Assembly (NCBI RefSeq): GCF_030816715.1
Contig: NZ_JAUSYH010000001.1
Location: 3,224,001-3,288,000 of the forward strand
Source: Streptomyces achromogenes
GTDB lineage: Bacteria; Actinomycetota; Actinomycetes; Streptomycetales; Streptomycetaceae
Direction of reading: 5' to 3'
Length of the DNA: 64,000 bases
Below, in pieces: positions 22,286-30,426 of the stretch. The notes under the pieces are model-generated. The model had not been told where the DNA came from. It ran no database searches and worked only from the letters and a program-made list of their open reading frames with translations. The stretch's first letter is position 1. Each line of letters starts with the position of its first letter. The translations under genes and the position numbers were made by a program.

Positions 22286-23758
22286 TCACCCGTTGCGCGA
22301 CCACCAGTCCAGGCGGATGCACAGCTTGCCGCCGAGCCAGTACTCGACCCAGTCGCCGAGGTCCATCGGCGTGCAGTTCACCGGGGGTTCGCCGGTGGGG
22401 TCGGTGGCGGGCGGGTCGGTGTTGGGCGGTGTCGTGGGCTCGGTGACCGGCTCGTCGGTGCGGCCGGACAGCAGCGAACGGTAGACCTCGGACGACCGCG
22501 GGTTCTGCCCGCACTGCCACACGCCGTGCGGGCAGTAGTCGGTCAGCGTGTTGTACAGCGGCCGGTGCTCGTCCATCCAGGCGATCATGCGGCGCATGTA
22601 CTCGGAGTTGTCGCCGTTGCGGAAGAGTCCCCATTCGGGATAGGAGATGGGCTTGCCGTGCGATTTGGCGAAGTCCACGTGCGCCTGCAGCCCGTAGGGT
22701 TCACTCACCTGCTCGTCGAAGGACAGACCGGTCGGCTGGTCGTACGAGTCCATTCCGATGATGTCGACCGTGTCGTCCCCCGGGTAACACTCGGTCCACG
22801 GAACGGCGTCCTTGCCGCGCGTCGGCGTGAAATCGAACCTGAATTCCTGGCCCGGCACCGCGCGCATGGCGGTGACGATCCTTTTCCAGTACTTCTTCCA
22901 GGCCTCCGGGTCGGGCCCGCAGCGATGGGTGTACGTGATGCCGTTCATCTCCCAGCCGAGCACGATCACCGTGTCCGGCACCTTCAGCGCGACCAGCCGC
23001 TCGGCGAGAGCCGTGAAGTGGTGATCGAACTCCCCGTCCGCGCCCTGCCGCAGCAGCCGGCGCACCTCGGAGTCGGAGACGCCCTCCTCGTTGCGCTCCA
23101 TCATGGGCACGTTGAGGACGAGCATCCGGTCGTCCTTCTCCCGGCGCCAGTCCGCCCACACGTCGAGGAAGCCGGCCGGGCCCTCGATGTTGTCCCACCG
23201 GTCGCCCGGCAGGTAGGTGTGGCCGACGCGCAGGTCGGAGCCGCCCAGCCAGGCGCTGAGCTCGGCGATGCGGGCCACGCCGCGGGCTCCGTAGTCGAGG
23301 TAGGCGCCGAAGGCGGGGGCGGCGGCCTGCGTCGGCGGGGCCGAGGGCGCGGGGGTCTGTGCAGGCGACTCGCCCGGAGCGGGCGCCGGGGACTCGCCCG
23401 GGGTCTGCGCCGGGCTCGCCGGTGCCGCAGGGGTCGTGGCCGGGGCGGGGACGGCCGGTGCGACCGCCGCGGGCGCGGGTTCGGGCGCGGCAGGCGCGGG
23501 GACGGTCGGGACGGGCGCGGGGACGGTCGGGACGGGCGCCGGCTCGGGTGCGGCGGGCACCGGGACGGGTGCGGCGGGCACCGGGACGGGTGCGGCGGGC
23601 ACCGGGACGGTCGGGGTGGGCGCGGGAGGATCGGCGACCCGCACCACCCCCGCGCCCGCGGCGAATCCAGGTCCGGACGCCAGGGCGGCCGAGGCCGCGA
23701 CGGCTGCCGCGACGACGGCAAGCCGCCGCGACCGTGCGCGTCGCTGTCGTGGAGCCAT
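22286..23758 (-). CDS. Secreted GH26-like glycoside hydrolase with Pro-rich linker
   Basis: The 490-residue protein starts at ATG 23756-23758 (AAAGGAG upstream). It has a signal peptide, then about 100 residues of Pro/Val/Ala repeats such as PVPAAPVPVPAAP, then a TIM-barrel-like catalytic region. Two glutamates sit where GH26 enzymes have acid/base and nucleophile residues: VLGWEMNG and YPEWGLFRNGDN. A Thr/Pro-rich linker precedes a short C-terminal segment with two cysteines. GH26 members cleave beta-mannans or related glycans. Because it faces the polysaccharide operon, it may trim or release the exported polymer. The proline-rich region could hold the enzyme away from the wall. Confidence 0.8.
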   Translation of the reverse strand: MAPRQRRARSRRLAVVAAAVAASAALASGPGFAAGAGVVRVADPPAPTPTVPVPAAPVPVPAAPVPVPAAPEPAPVPTVPAPVPTVPAPAAPEPAPAAVAPAVPAPATTPAAPASPAQTPGESPAPAPGESPAQTPAPSAPPTQAAAPAFGAYLDYGARGVARIAELSAWLGGSDLRVGHTYLPGDRWDNIEGPAGFLDVWADWRREKDDRMLVLNVPMMERNEEGVSDSEVRRLLRQGADGEFDHHFTALAERLVALKVPDTVIVLGWEMNGITYTHRCGPDPEAWKKYWKRIVTAMRAVPGQEFRFDFTPTRGKDAVPWTECYPGDDTVDIIGMDSYDQPTGLSFDEQVSEPYGLQAHVDFAKSHGKPISYPEWGLFRNGDNSEYMRRMIAWMDEHRPLYNTLTDYCPHGVWQCGQNPRSSEVYRSLLSGRTDEPVTEPTTPPNTDPPATDPTGEPPVNCTPMDLGDWVEYWLGGKLCIRLDWWSRNG

Positions 23759-23919
23759 GCCTGCTCCTTTCTCCACTCGCGCGTAACGCGCACTGCCCGC
23801 GCATTACTGACACTCAGTCATATGAAAGTCACACAAAAAGGAAGCGTGCCACCGCCGATACGGCTTTCGAGTGCCTTGATCGCCCATATCGGTGAACCGA
23901 GCCGAAGGATCCGCTGAAA

Positions 23920-25269
23920 ATGCCCCCGTCGCTCCTCGACACCCGCGTCCCCGCCGTTCTCCTGCGGATCGACCGGAATCCCTTTCACCACGGCACCCTC
24001 GGTGCCGTGCGCTCGCTCGGCCGGACCGGAGTCGACGTGCACGTGGTCGCCGACTCGACGGGAAGTCCCGTACGCACCTCCCGTTTCGTACGCGAGTTGC
24101 ACCCCCCGCCGCCGCCCGGCGCCACCCACGCCGACATCGCCGCCACCCTGCTGCGGGTGGCCGCCCGTGTCGAACGGCCCGCTGTGCTCATCCCGATGGA
24201 CGACGCCGGCGCGATCGCGGTGAGCCGGCTGCGCGACGAGCTGGCGCCGGTCTATCTGCTGCCGCAGCAGCCCGGCGCGGTGCCCGAACGGGTCGCCGAC
24301 AAGGCGGAACTGGTCGCCCTCTGCGCGGCGGCGGACGTACCGCACCCGCTCACGGTGATTCCGGACAGCGCGGCGCAGGCCGCCTCCGACGCATGGCGGC
24401 TCGGCCTGCCGGTGGTGGCGAAGTGGAGCCGGCCCTGGCTGGTGCCCGCAGGCTCGGGGCTGCGCAGCACGGCTCTGGTGCGCTCCCCCCAGGAAGCGCA
24501 CGAACTGTATCTGCGCACCGACGAAGCGGGCAGCCGGCTGCTGCTCCAGGCCTTCCTGCCGCCGGGTCAGGACCGCGACTGGTTCTTCCACGGGTACACC
24601 GACCGCTCCGGCTCGCTCCGCGCCGGCGGCCCAGGCCGCAAACTGTGCGCCTGGCCGCGCGGGGCCGGGCTCACCGCGGTCGGCGAATGGACGGAGAACC
24701 CCGCGGTGTGCGCGCACGCCGAGCGGCTCGTCGACACCCTCGGCTACCGGGGCATCCTCGACCTCGACTTCCGCCGCTGCGGCGCGACCGGCGAGTACCA
24801 CCTGCTCGACTTCAACCCGCGCCCCGGCGCCCAGTTCCGGCTCTTCACCGACTCCGCCGGAGTGGACGTCGTCCGCGCACAGCACCTGGACCTGACGCAC
24901 CGTCCGCTGCCCGCCGGGGAGCCGCGGCCCGGACGGACGTTCGTCGTGGAGAACTACGCGCCGCTGGCCTCGCTGCGACCGACGCGCCGCGGCCGCGAAC
25001 TGGCCTGGCACGCGGGCGACGACACCGCACCCGGCCGGGCGATGTGGGGCCTGTGGGCCGCGCACGTCGCCCGCCGGCTGCTCCACCGGCTGCGCAAGCT
25101 GGGCGCGGCGGCCACCGCGGAGGCCGAGCCCCGCGTGGTCCGCCAGTCACCGCCGCCCCCGTCCTCCCTGACCCGCCTGCGCACCCAGACCGGATCCGCC
25201 GGACAGAGCGGACGCACCGCACCGGCCGTGGCCGGACCGACCGACGACGAGAAAGCGAGCAGCTGCTGA
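23920..25269 (+). CDS. ATP-grasp family carboxylate ligase
   Basis: The 449-residue protein has an N-terminal Rossmann-like domain (LLRIDRNPFHHGTLGAVRSL) and an ATP-grasp domain (about 120-310) with ADKAELVALC, GLPVVAKWSRPWL, GYRGILDLDFRR and the metal-binding EYHLLDFNPRPGAQFRL. ATP-grasp enzymes activate a carboxylate as acyl phosphate for attack by an amine or thiol. The substrate cannot be read from sequence. AAGGA precedes ATG 23920. The C-terminal 60 residues are polar and low in complexity. The stop overlaps the next start by one base, so it acts with the flavoprotein. Confidence 0.8.
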   Translation: MPPSLLDTRVPAVLLRIDRNPFHHGTLGAVRSLGRTGVDVHVVADSTGSPVRTSRFVRELHPPPPPGATHADIAATLLRVAARVERPAVLIPMDDAGAIAVSRLRDELAPVYLLPQQPGAVPERVADKAELVALCAAADVPHPLTVIPDSAAQAASDAWRLGLPVVAKWSRPWLVPAGSGLRSTALVRSPQEAHELYLRTDEAGSRLLLQAFLPPGQDRDWFFHGYTDRSGSLRAGGPGRKLCAWPRGAGLTAVGEWTENPAVCAHAERLVDTLGYRGILDLDFRRCGATGEYHLLDFNPRPGAQFRLFTDSAGVDVVRAQHLDLTHRPLPAGEPRPGRTFVVENYAPLASLRPTRRGRELAWHAGDDTAPGRAMWGLWAAHVARRLLHRLRKLGAAATAEAEPRVVRQSPPPPSSLTRLRTQTGSAGQSGRTAPAVAGPTDDEKASSC

Positions 25270-26513
25270 TGTACGACCTGCTGGTGGTGGGAGCGGGCCC
25301 GTACGGCCTGTCCATCGCGTCGCACGCCGCGGACGCCGGGCTGAGCCTGCGCGTCTTCGGCCGCCCGATGGCTTCCTGGCGCGACAACATGCCGGGCGGA
25401 ATGTTCCTCAAGTCCGAGCCGTGGGCGTCCAACCTGTCCGACCCGGCCGCCCGCTGGCGGCTCGACGCGTACTGCGCGACCCGGGGCGTGGCGGCCCGGC
25501 ACGGACAGCCGATCCCCGTGGAGACGTTCGCCGAGTACGGCCTGTGGTTCGCCCGCAACGCCGTCCCCGAGGTGGACGAGCGCACGGTGGTCCGCATCGC
25601 GTCCCTGCCCGGCGGCTTCGAGGCGGTCACCGAGGACGGCGAGACCGTGCAGGCCCGCACGGTCGCCCTCGCGGTCGGCGTGATGCCGTTCGTGGAGATC
25701 CCCGCGGCGCTGCGCGGCCTGCCGTCCTCGCTCGTCTCGCACAGCAGCCACCACGGCGACCTCGACCGCTTCCGCGACCGGGACGTCACCGTGATCGGCG
25801 GCGGGCAGGCCGCCCTCGAGACGGCCGCCCTGCTCGCCGAACAGGGCACCCGGGTCCGCGTGCTGGCCCGCTCCGACCGGCTGCGCTGGAACGACGTCCC
25901 GCCGCCCTGGGAGCGCCCGTGGTGGCGGTCGGCCCGCTCCCCGCACAGCGGCCTCGGCTGCGGCTGGCGCAACTGGTTCTACGCCGAACGCCCCGACCTC
26001 TACCGGCGGCTCCCGGAGCCGACCCGGGCGCGGATCGCGGCGACGGCGCTCGGACCGGCCGGCGCCTGGTGGGTGCGCGACCGGGTGGAGGGCGCCGTGG
26101 AGGTGTGCCTCGACCACGAGGTGACGGCGGCCCGCGCGGCGGACGGCGGAGTGCGGCTGGACGTGACGGGGGCGGACCCCTTCGAGACCGAGCACGTGAT
26201 CGCGGCCACCGGCTTCCGGGCGACCCGCGAGCGGCTCGGACTCCTCGCCGGCCCGCTGCGCGACACACTGGCCACGGTGGCCGACGGCTCCCCCGAGGTG
26301 GGCCGGGACTTCGAGTCGTCCTGCCCCGGACTGTTCATGGCCGGCCTGGTGACGGCGGCCGGGTTCGGGCCGGCGATGCGCTTCGTGCACGGCGCGACCT
26401 TCACGGCGAGGACCCTCGTCAAGGGCGTCCGGCGCCGGCTGCACACGGGGCTGCCGGGCGGGGCGATCCCGGCGCCCGGCCGGCACGGGGCGACGGAGGC
26501 CGTACGGCGCTGA
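25269..26513 (+). CDS. FAD/NAD(P)-binding monooxygenase-like protein
   Basis: The 414-residue protein has an N-terminal FAD-binding GAGPYG (about 8-13) and a second dinucleotide-binding GGGQAALETA (about 178-187), the pattern of flavin-containing monooxygenases and amine/lysine N-hydroxylases. ATGF near 310 and GLFMAGLVTAAGFGPAMRFVHG near the end complete the family pattern. It is cytoplasmic and probably oxidises a small molecule produced or consumed by the ATP-grasp enzyme encoded immediately upstream. Whether the pair modifies the polysaccharide, makes a signal, or is unrelated to the locus is not known. Confidence 0.8.
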   Translation: MYDLLVVGAGPYGLSIASHAADAGLSLRVFGRPMASWRDNMPGGMFLKSEPWASNLSDPAARWRLDAYCATRGVAARHGQPIPVETFAEYGLWFARNAVPEVDERTVVRIASLPGGFEAVTEDGETVQARTVALAVGVMPFVEIPAALRGLPSSLVSHSSHHGDLDRFRDRDVTVIGGGQAALETAALLAEQGTRVRVLARSDRLRWNDVPPPWERPWWRSARSPHSGLGCGWRNWFYAERPDLYRRLPEPTRARIAATALGPAGAWWVRDRVEGAVEVCLDHEVTAARAADGGVRLDVTGADPFETEHVIAATGFRATRERLGLLAGPLRDTLATVADGSPEVGRDFESSCPGLFMAGLVTAAGFGPAMRFVHGATFTARTLVKGVRRRLHTGLPGGAIPAPGRHGATEAVRR

Positions 26514-26590
26514 GTGCACCGGGGCCTGCCGTCCGGACCAGCTCGCAGACAGTGCGGCGTGATCCGACGACAGGCCCCGGGTGTGGCGTC

Positions 26591-26618
26591 GGCGCCGGCC
26601 GCGCGGGCGGCCGGCGCC
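26591..26618. terminator. Bidirectional hairpin between flavoprotein and long chaplin genes
   Basis: A 10-bp stem ggcgccggcc/ggccggcgcc (26591-26600, 26609-26618) with an 8-base loop sits between two convergent genes. Confidence 0.65.
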
Positions 26619-26626
26619 GGGTGCCT

Positions 26627-27895
26627 TCACCGCCGGGAGGCGGCCCTGCCTCGCCGGTACAGAACGGCGCCGCCCGCGATCAGCGCCGCGCTGACGCCGG
26701 AGGCGGCCAGCAACGCCGCGTTGTCGCTGCCGGTGTGCGGCAGCTCGGGCCGGGTGTGCCCGCCCCCACCGCCGTTGTGCGGGGGCGCGGTGTGCTCGCC
26801 ACCGGGCGGCGTGCTGTGCCCGCCTCCGGGCGGAGGCGTGCTGTGACCCCCGTGCGGAGGCGGTGTCGAGTGGCCGCCGTGCGGAGGCGGGGTGCTGTGA
26901 CCGCCACCCGGAGGCGTCGAGTGACCCCCTCCGGGCGGAGTCGAGTGACCGCCGCCGGGAGGCGTGCTGTGCCCTCCACCGGGAGGAGAACTGTGACCCC
27001 CTCCGGGCGGAGTCGAGTGACCGCCACCGGGAGGCGTGCTGTGCCCTCCACCGGGAGGAGAACTGTGACCCCCTCCGGGCGGAGTCCAGTGACCGCCACC
27101 GGGAGGCGTGCTGTGCCCTCCACCGGGAGGAGAACTGTGACCTCCACCGGGCGGAGTCCAGTGACCGCCACCGGGAGGCGTGCTGTGCCCTCCACCGGGA
27201 GGAGAACTGTGACCTCCACCGGGGGGCATCGAGTGGCCGCCACCGGGAGGCGTGCTGTGCCCTCCACCGGGCGGGGTGCCGTGGCCGTGACCGCCGCCCG
27301 GGGGCGTGTGGCCTCCGCCGCACGTGTCGCCGTAGCCGCCGCAGTCGTCTCCGTGCCCGTGGCCGCCCTGACCGGAGTCGCCGTAACCGGAATCCCCGTG
27401 ACCGGAGTCCCCGTGACCGGAATCCCCGTGACCGGAATCCCCGTAGCCGGAGTCCCCGTAACCGGGCTCCTCGTCGTCGGACTCGCCGTAGCCGGAGTCC
27501 CCGTAACCGGGCTCCTCGTCGTCGGACTCACCGTAACCGGAGTCCCCGTAACCGGGCTCCTCGTCGTCGGACTCGCCGTAACCGGAGTCCCCGGCGTGCG
27601 GGTCGTCGTGGCCGTTCGGTGTCCCGTGCCCGCGGTTGCCGCGGGCGCCGGCGTGCTCGGCGCAGGCGTTGCCGAACGCGGGGCTGAGGGCGGCGACGAC
27701 GTCGGCCGAGTTCCCGCAGACGTTCAGCGGGACGTGCAGCGGAGCCTCTACGTGGTTGCCCGAGAGGGCTCCTGGTGAACCGTTGGCCGCCCCCTCGGCG
27801 TTCGCGTCGGCGAGGGCGTAGCCGCCCCCGCACAGGGACAGAATGCTCGTCGCGGCGGCGGCCGCGACCATTCCCCTGCTCAGGGTCTGTCGCAA
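26627..27895 (-). CDS. Long wall-anchored chaplin with one chaplin domain and GGGH repeat stalk
   Basis: The 422-residue protein is best started at TTG 27893-27895, giving a basic signal-peptide N-terminus (MRQTLSRGMVAAAAA) with AGGAAG upstream; ATG at 27869-27871 is an alternative. One chaplin domain lies at about 35-80 (NGSPGALSGNHVEAPLHVPL, cysteines 60 and 78). It is followed by acidic 15-residue GDSGYGESDDEEPGY repeats and some twenty 8-residue PPGGGHST repeats. The end has a sortase signal LPHTG (385-389), a hydrophobic helix and a basic tail. Long chaplins normally carry two chaplin domains and a short spacer, so this single-domain, histidine-rich stalk is unusual. It takes the genome position of chpA/chpD. 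Confidence 0.88.
   Translation of the reverse strand: MRQTLSRGMVAAAAATSILSLCGGGYALADANAEGAANGSPGALSGNHVEAPLHVPLNVCGNSADVVAALSPAFGNACAEHAGARGNRGHGTPNGHDDPHAGDSGYGESDDEEPGYGDSGYGESDDEEPGYGDSGYGESDDEEPGYGDSGYGDSGHGDSGHGDSGHGDSGYGDSGQGGHGHGDDCGGYGDTCGGGHTPPGGGHGHGTPPGGGHSTPPGGGHSMPPGGGHSSPPGGGHSTPPGGGHWTPPGGGHSSPPGGGHSTPPGGGHWTPPGGGHSSPPGGGHSTPPGGGHSTPPGGGHSSPPGGGHSTPPGGGHSTPPGGGHSTPPGGGHSTPPPHGGHSTPPPHGGHSTPPPGGGHSTPPGGEHTAPPHNGGGGGHTRPELPHTGSDNAALLAASGVSAALIAGGAVLYRRGRAASRR
26815..27300 (-). repeat. 24-bp tandem repeats coding PPGGGHST units
   Basis: About twenty tandem 24-base units encode variants of PPGGGHST, PPGGGHSS and PPGGGHWT. Larger blocks of 72 bases recur almost unchanged, showing recent duplication within the array. 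All changes keep the reading frame. Confidence 0.85.
27445..27594 (-). repeat. 45-bp tandem repeats coding acidic GDSGYGESDDEEPGY units
   Basis: Three near-identical 45-base units encode an acidic Gly/Tyr-rich 15-residue repeat. They lie between the chaplin domain and the GGGH array, with degenerate GDSGHGDSG units between the two arrays. Confidence 0.8.
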
Positions 27896-28002
27896 TCTCG
27901 TGGTCTTCCTGCTCGGAGAAGTGGGAAAGGCCGGCCCAGGACCACACGGAAGTCGTCCAAGGCCGGCCCGGGTCCGGCCCGACGGCCGGGAATGACGTGT
28001 CG

Positions 28003-28230
28003 TCAGTCGTTGATGCAGACGTTGCCGCCGGTCGGGTTCAACGCGGCGATGACGTTGATGGAGTTGCCGCACACGTTGATCGGGATGTGGATCGGAATCT
28101 GGACGACATTGCCGGACAGGACGCCCGGGGAGCCGATGGCAGCGCCGTTGGCACCGGCGTCGGCGAAGGCGGGTGCGGCCCCGCCCAGGGCCAGGATCAG
28201 ACCCGCGACAACAGCAGCGCTCTTCTTCAT
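28003..28230 (-). CDS. Short chaplin
   Basis: The 75-residue precursor has a signal peptide MKKSAAVVAGLILALGG cleaved near AFA-DAG and a single chaplin domain with GSPGVLSGNVVQIPIHIPIN and cysteines in NVCGN and GNVCIND. It starts at ATG 28228-28230 with AAGGGA upstream and ends right after the second cysteine. The domain differs from the other short chaplin in carrying AALNPTGGN in place of GLLNPAFGN. It is downstream of no other gene and 107 bases upstream of the long chaplin, with which it may share transcription. Confidence 0.92.
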   Translation of the reverse strand: MKKSAAVVAGLILALGGAAPAFADAGANGAAIGSPGVLSGNVVQIPIHIPINVCGNSINVIAALNPTGGNVCIND

Positions 28231-28744
28231 GGGTTTCCCTTCTCTGCGGTCATGCCTAGATGACGGTCGAAACCGAGCGAGCGCAACTGGAACGGCTCGC
28301 ACCATGACTCGCAGGCTGCAAACGACAGATGGCCGACCGAAGAAACTAAGAAACGCGCGCCGTCCGGTTATTCACTCGAACGCCTTCATACAATTGACCC
28401 GCCGGGACCAACCGGAAGAATCGATTCGCCTCGGCAGTGCAACAAAAATTGACAGAACGTCAGGAAAATTCCGACTGAATTCCGCAGCCGGACGGTCCGC
28501 CGAAAGAAGCATGGACCGTCGGCGAGCGGCGCCGGTCCCGACCCGGGCCGGGACCGTACGCCTGACCCCGAAGCTACCGGATCCACGGGGGACGGCCGCG
28601 GCCGTGCACCCCCATCTGTTTGTCCCACCCGACGACCGGATTTCCCGCCTATAGGCCATCGGAGTGAAGCCGGGCAACCAAGCAGGACGGGGGGCGTTGT
28701 CCAGGGCGCTCCGATGGCCGGGGTTTCTCAGAAGGGACTAAAAA
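28231..28744. promoter_or_regulatory. Divergent control region between chaplin and rodlin genes
   Basis: This 514-base region is noticeably AT-richer than its surroundings, especially 28370-28510. It must contain promoters for the leftward chaplins and the rightward rodlin. No credible gene is seen; open frames on both strands lack codon bias. A possible BldN-type promoter for the rodlin is listed separately. I did not find an equivalent match facing the chaplin. Confidence 0.5.
28673..28700 (+). promoter_or_regulatory. Possible sigma-BldN promoter of first rodlin
   Basis: GGCAAC (28673-28678) and CGTTGT (28695-28700) are 16 bases apart, four and five matches out of six to the recalled BldN pattern. 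The site ends 44 bases before the rodlin start. Confidence 0.35.
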
Positions 28745-29152
28745 GTGATCAAGAGGGTAATGGCCACCGCCGCGGTCGCAGCTTCCGTCATCGGCGCGGC
28801 CACCGCCGTCGCGGCTCCGGCGCTCGCCATCGGCAACGACAGTGGCACCACCTCGGCCAGCGGCAACGGTGCCAGCCAGTCGTTCGGCAACTCGGCCACG
28901 TTCGGCAACATGAGCCCCCAGATGGCCCTTGTCCAAGGCTCCTTGAACAAGCCCTGCATCGGTCTGCCCGCCAAGCTCAACCTGGGCGGGGTGGGTGCCC
29001 TCGGCGCCGCGCTGCAGGACATCCCGATCCTGTCGGCCCCGCAGAACCAGCAGTGCGTGGAGAACAGCACCCAGGCCAAGGGCGACGAGCCGCTGTCGCA
29101 CATCCTGGACGACATCTCCGTGCTCGCCGGCAACGGTGCGGCCAACCACTGA
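28745..29152 (+). CDS. rdlA: Rodlin protein
   Basis: The 135-residue secreted protein has a signal peptide ending ALA-IGN and the full rodlin pattern: [52 protein letters not shown] and a final GNGAAN. Rodlins organise chaplin fibres into the paired rodlets seen on aerial hyphae and spores. It starts at GTG 28745 with AAGGGA upstream. The rdlA/rdlB naming is arbitrary. Unlike the S. coelicolor pair, which is divergent, the two rodlin genes here point the same way, separated by an LCP-family gene. The last 139 bases before the final codons are identical in both copies. Confidence 0.93.
   Translation: MIKRVMATAAVAASVIGAATAVAAPALAIGNDSGTTSASGNGASQSFGNSATFGNMSPQMALVQGSLNKPCIGLPAKLNLGGVGALGAALQDIPILSAPQNQQCVENSTQAKGDEPLSHILDDISVLAGNGAANH
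29008..29146 (+). repeat. 139-bp identical tract shared by the two rodlin genes (copy 1)
   Basis: Bases 29008-29146 are identical to 30690-30828 as compared by eye, while the 5' halves of the same genes differ at many positions. This pattern points to gene conversion between the copies. Confidence 0.8.
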
Positions 29153-29257
29153 GTCCGACGTGGTGAACGGGTTCTTTTCCTGAGCCTCCGGGTGGTTTCT
29201 CCGCCCTGGCAGCGGGCCGCCGGATCATGGGTGGCCCGCTGTTCTAGCGTGCGCCGG

Positions 29258-30286
29258 GTGACGACGAAGAGAAACCCTCTGCCACGTCGGCTGGCGATTC
29301 CCTCAATCGTCCTGGCCGCCACCGGCGCGCTGCTCGGCAGTTCCGCGCTCCCCGCCCGGGAGCACGCCCCGCGCGCGATGAACATCCTGCTGATGGGCAC
29401 CGACGAACGGGACACCATCTCCGCCGACGAGAAGCACGAGTTCCACGCCGGCGGCCAGGCCTGCGGCTGCACGGACGTCCTGATGCTCGTTCATCTCTCG
29501 GCTCGGCGGGACCGCGTCAGCGTGATCGGCCTGCCCCGTGACTCCTGGGCGCACATCCCGCAGTACCGCGGTCCGGACGGCAAGCAGCGCAAGGCGCATC
29601 CGGCGAAGCTCAACGCGGCGTACCAGGAGGGCGGCGCGGAGCTCACCGTCAAGACCGTCGAGTCCATGACCGGGCTGAGCGTCGACCGGTTCTTCCAGGT
29701 GGACTTCCGGCGGTTCATGGACTCCGTTGACGAGGTCGGCGGCGTCGAGGTGTGCACGCCGCGGCCGCTGAAGGACTTCGCGACCGGCATGGACCTCAAG
29801 CCTGGCAAGCACCGGCTCGGCGGCGGGCAGTCACTGCAGTACGTGCGCTCGCGGCACGTCGACACCAGCGCCGACCTCGGCCGCATCCAGCGTCAGCAGC
29901 GCTTCCTCTTCCAGTCGCTGCTCGAGGTGCAGGCGCGCAAACTGCTCGACGACCCGCGGCGCACCCTGCATCTGGTGGGCACCCTGCTCGGGGGAGGTCG
30001 GCAGGGCTTCTCGCTGCACGAGCTCGCCCAGGAGGCGGCCGCGCTGCGCAGGCTGCCGGACGCGGCGACGGAGTTCACGACCGCGCCGATCGGCGGGTTC
30101 GCCCCGGCCTCGCTGGGCATCGGTTCGGCACTGGCCTGGGACGACCGGAAGGCGGACGCGCTCTTCACGAAGGTGCGCGAGGACCAGCCGCTGGTCGCCA
30201 AGGGCAAGAACCCCAGGCCGAAGGATCCACCGACCGTGCTCGGCAGCACGGTGGCGGTGCGCGGGAGCGCGTACGCGTGCAGGTGA
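29258..30286 (+). CDS. LytR-CpsA-Psr (LCP) family protein
   Basis: The 342-residue protein starts at the GTG 29258, which gives a basic N-terminus ([11 protein letters not shown]) and a signal anchor; no good Shine-Dalgarno is seen and the frame opens further upstream. The LCP domain shows [11 protein letters not shown], the Arg-containing [41 protein letters not shown] and [12 protein letters not shown]...[14 protein letters not shown] enzymes attach polysaccharides or teichoic acids from lipid carriers to peptidoglycan. Placed between two rodlin genes and near an exopolysaccharide locus, it may anchor a developmental glycan to the wall. It has an odd loop with two cysteines (ACGCTD). Confidence 0.85.
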   Translation: MTTKRNPLPRRLAIPSIVLAATGALLGSSALPAREHAPRAMNILLMGTDERDTISADEKHEFHAGGQACGCTDVLMLVHLSARRDRVSVIGLPRDSWAHIPQYRGPDGKQRKAHPAKLNAAYQEGGAELTVKTVESMTGLSVDRFFQVDFRRFMDSVDEVGGVEVCTPRPLKDFATGMDLKPGKHRLGGGQSLQYVRSRHVDTSADLGRIQRQQRFLFQSLLEVQARKLLDDPRRTLHLVGTLLGGGRQGFSLHELAQEAAALRRLPDAATEFTTAPIGGFAPASLGIGSALAWDDRKADALFTKVREDQPLVAKGKNPRPKDPPTVLGSTVAVRGSAYACR

Positions 30287-30347
30287 GGGGGGCGCACGGC
30301 CGGCGCGGTCGGTGCGGTCGGTGCGCTGGGCCGATCGGGGCACGCCA

Positions 30348-30376
30348 CGCATCCCCGGTCGGGGGCGGGGCGTTGT
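30348..30376 (+). promoter_or_regulatory. Possible sigma-BldN promoter of second rodlin
   Basis: CGCATC (30348-30353) and CGTTGT (30371-30376) lie 17 bases apart, about 50 bases before the rodlin start. The -10 element is the same as for the first rodlin; the -35 match is weak. Confidence 0.3.
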
Positions 30377-30426
30377 TGATCACGCGGCTCCTCCCCCGGT
30401 GTCCGCGCCTTTCGAAGGGAACGAAC

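Noticed and set aside
26815..27300. 24-bp repeats considered as a CRISPR array
   Set aside because: There are no spacers; the units are contiguous, in frame and encode the GGGH stalk of the chaplin.
25421..27778. A 785-codon plus-strand open frame across the flavoprotein and long chaplin genes
   Set aside because: It runs antisense or out of frame to two well-supported genes and its sequence is repetitive Arg/Val-rich shadow coding.
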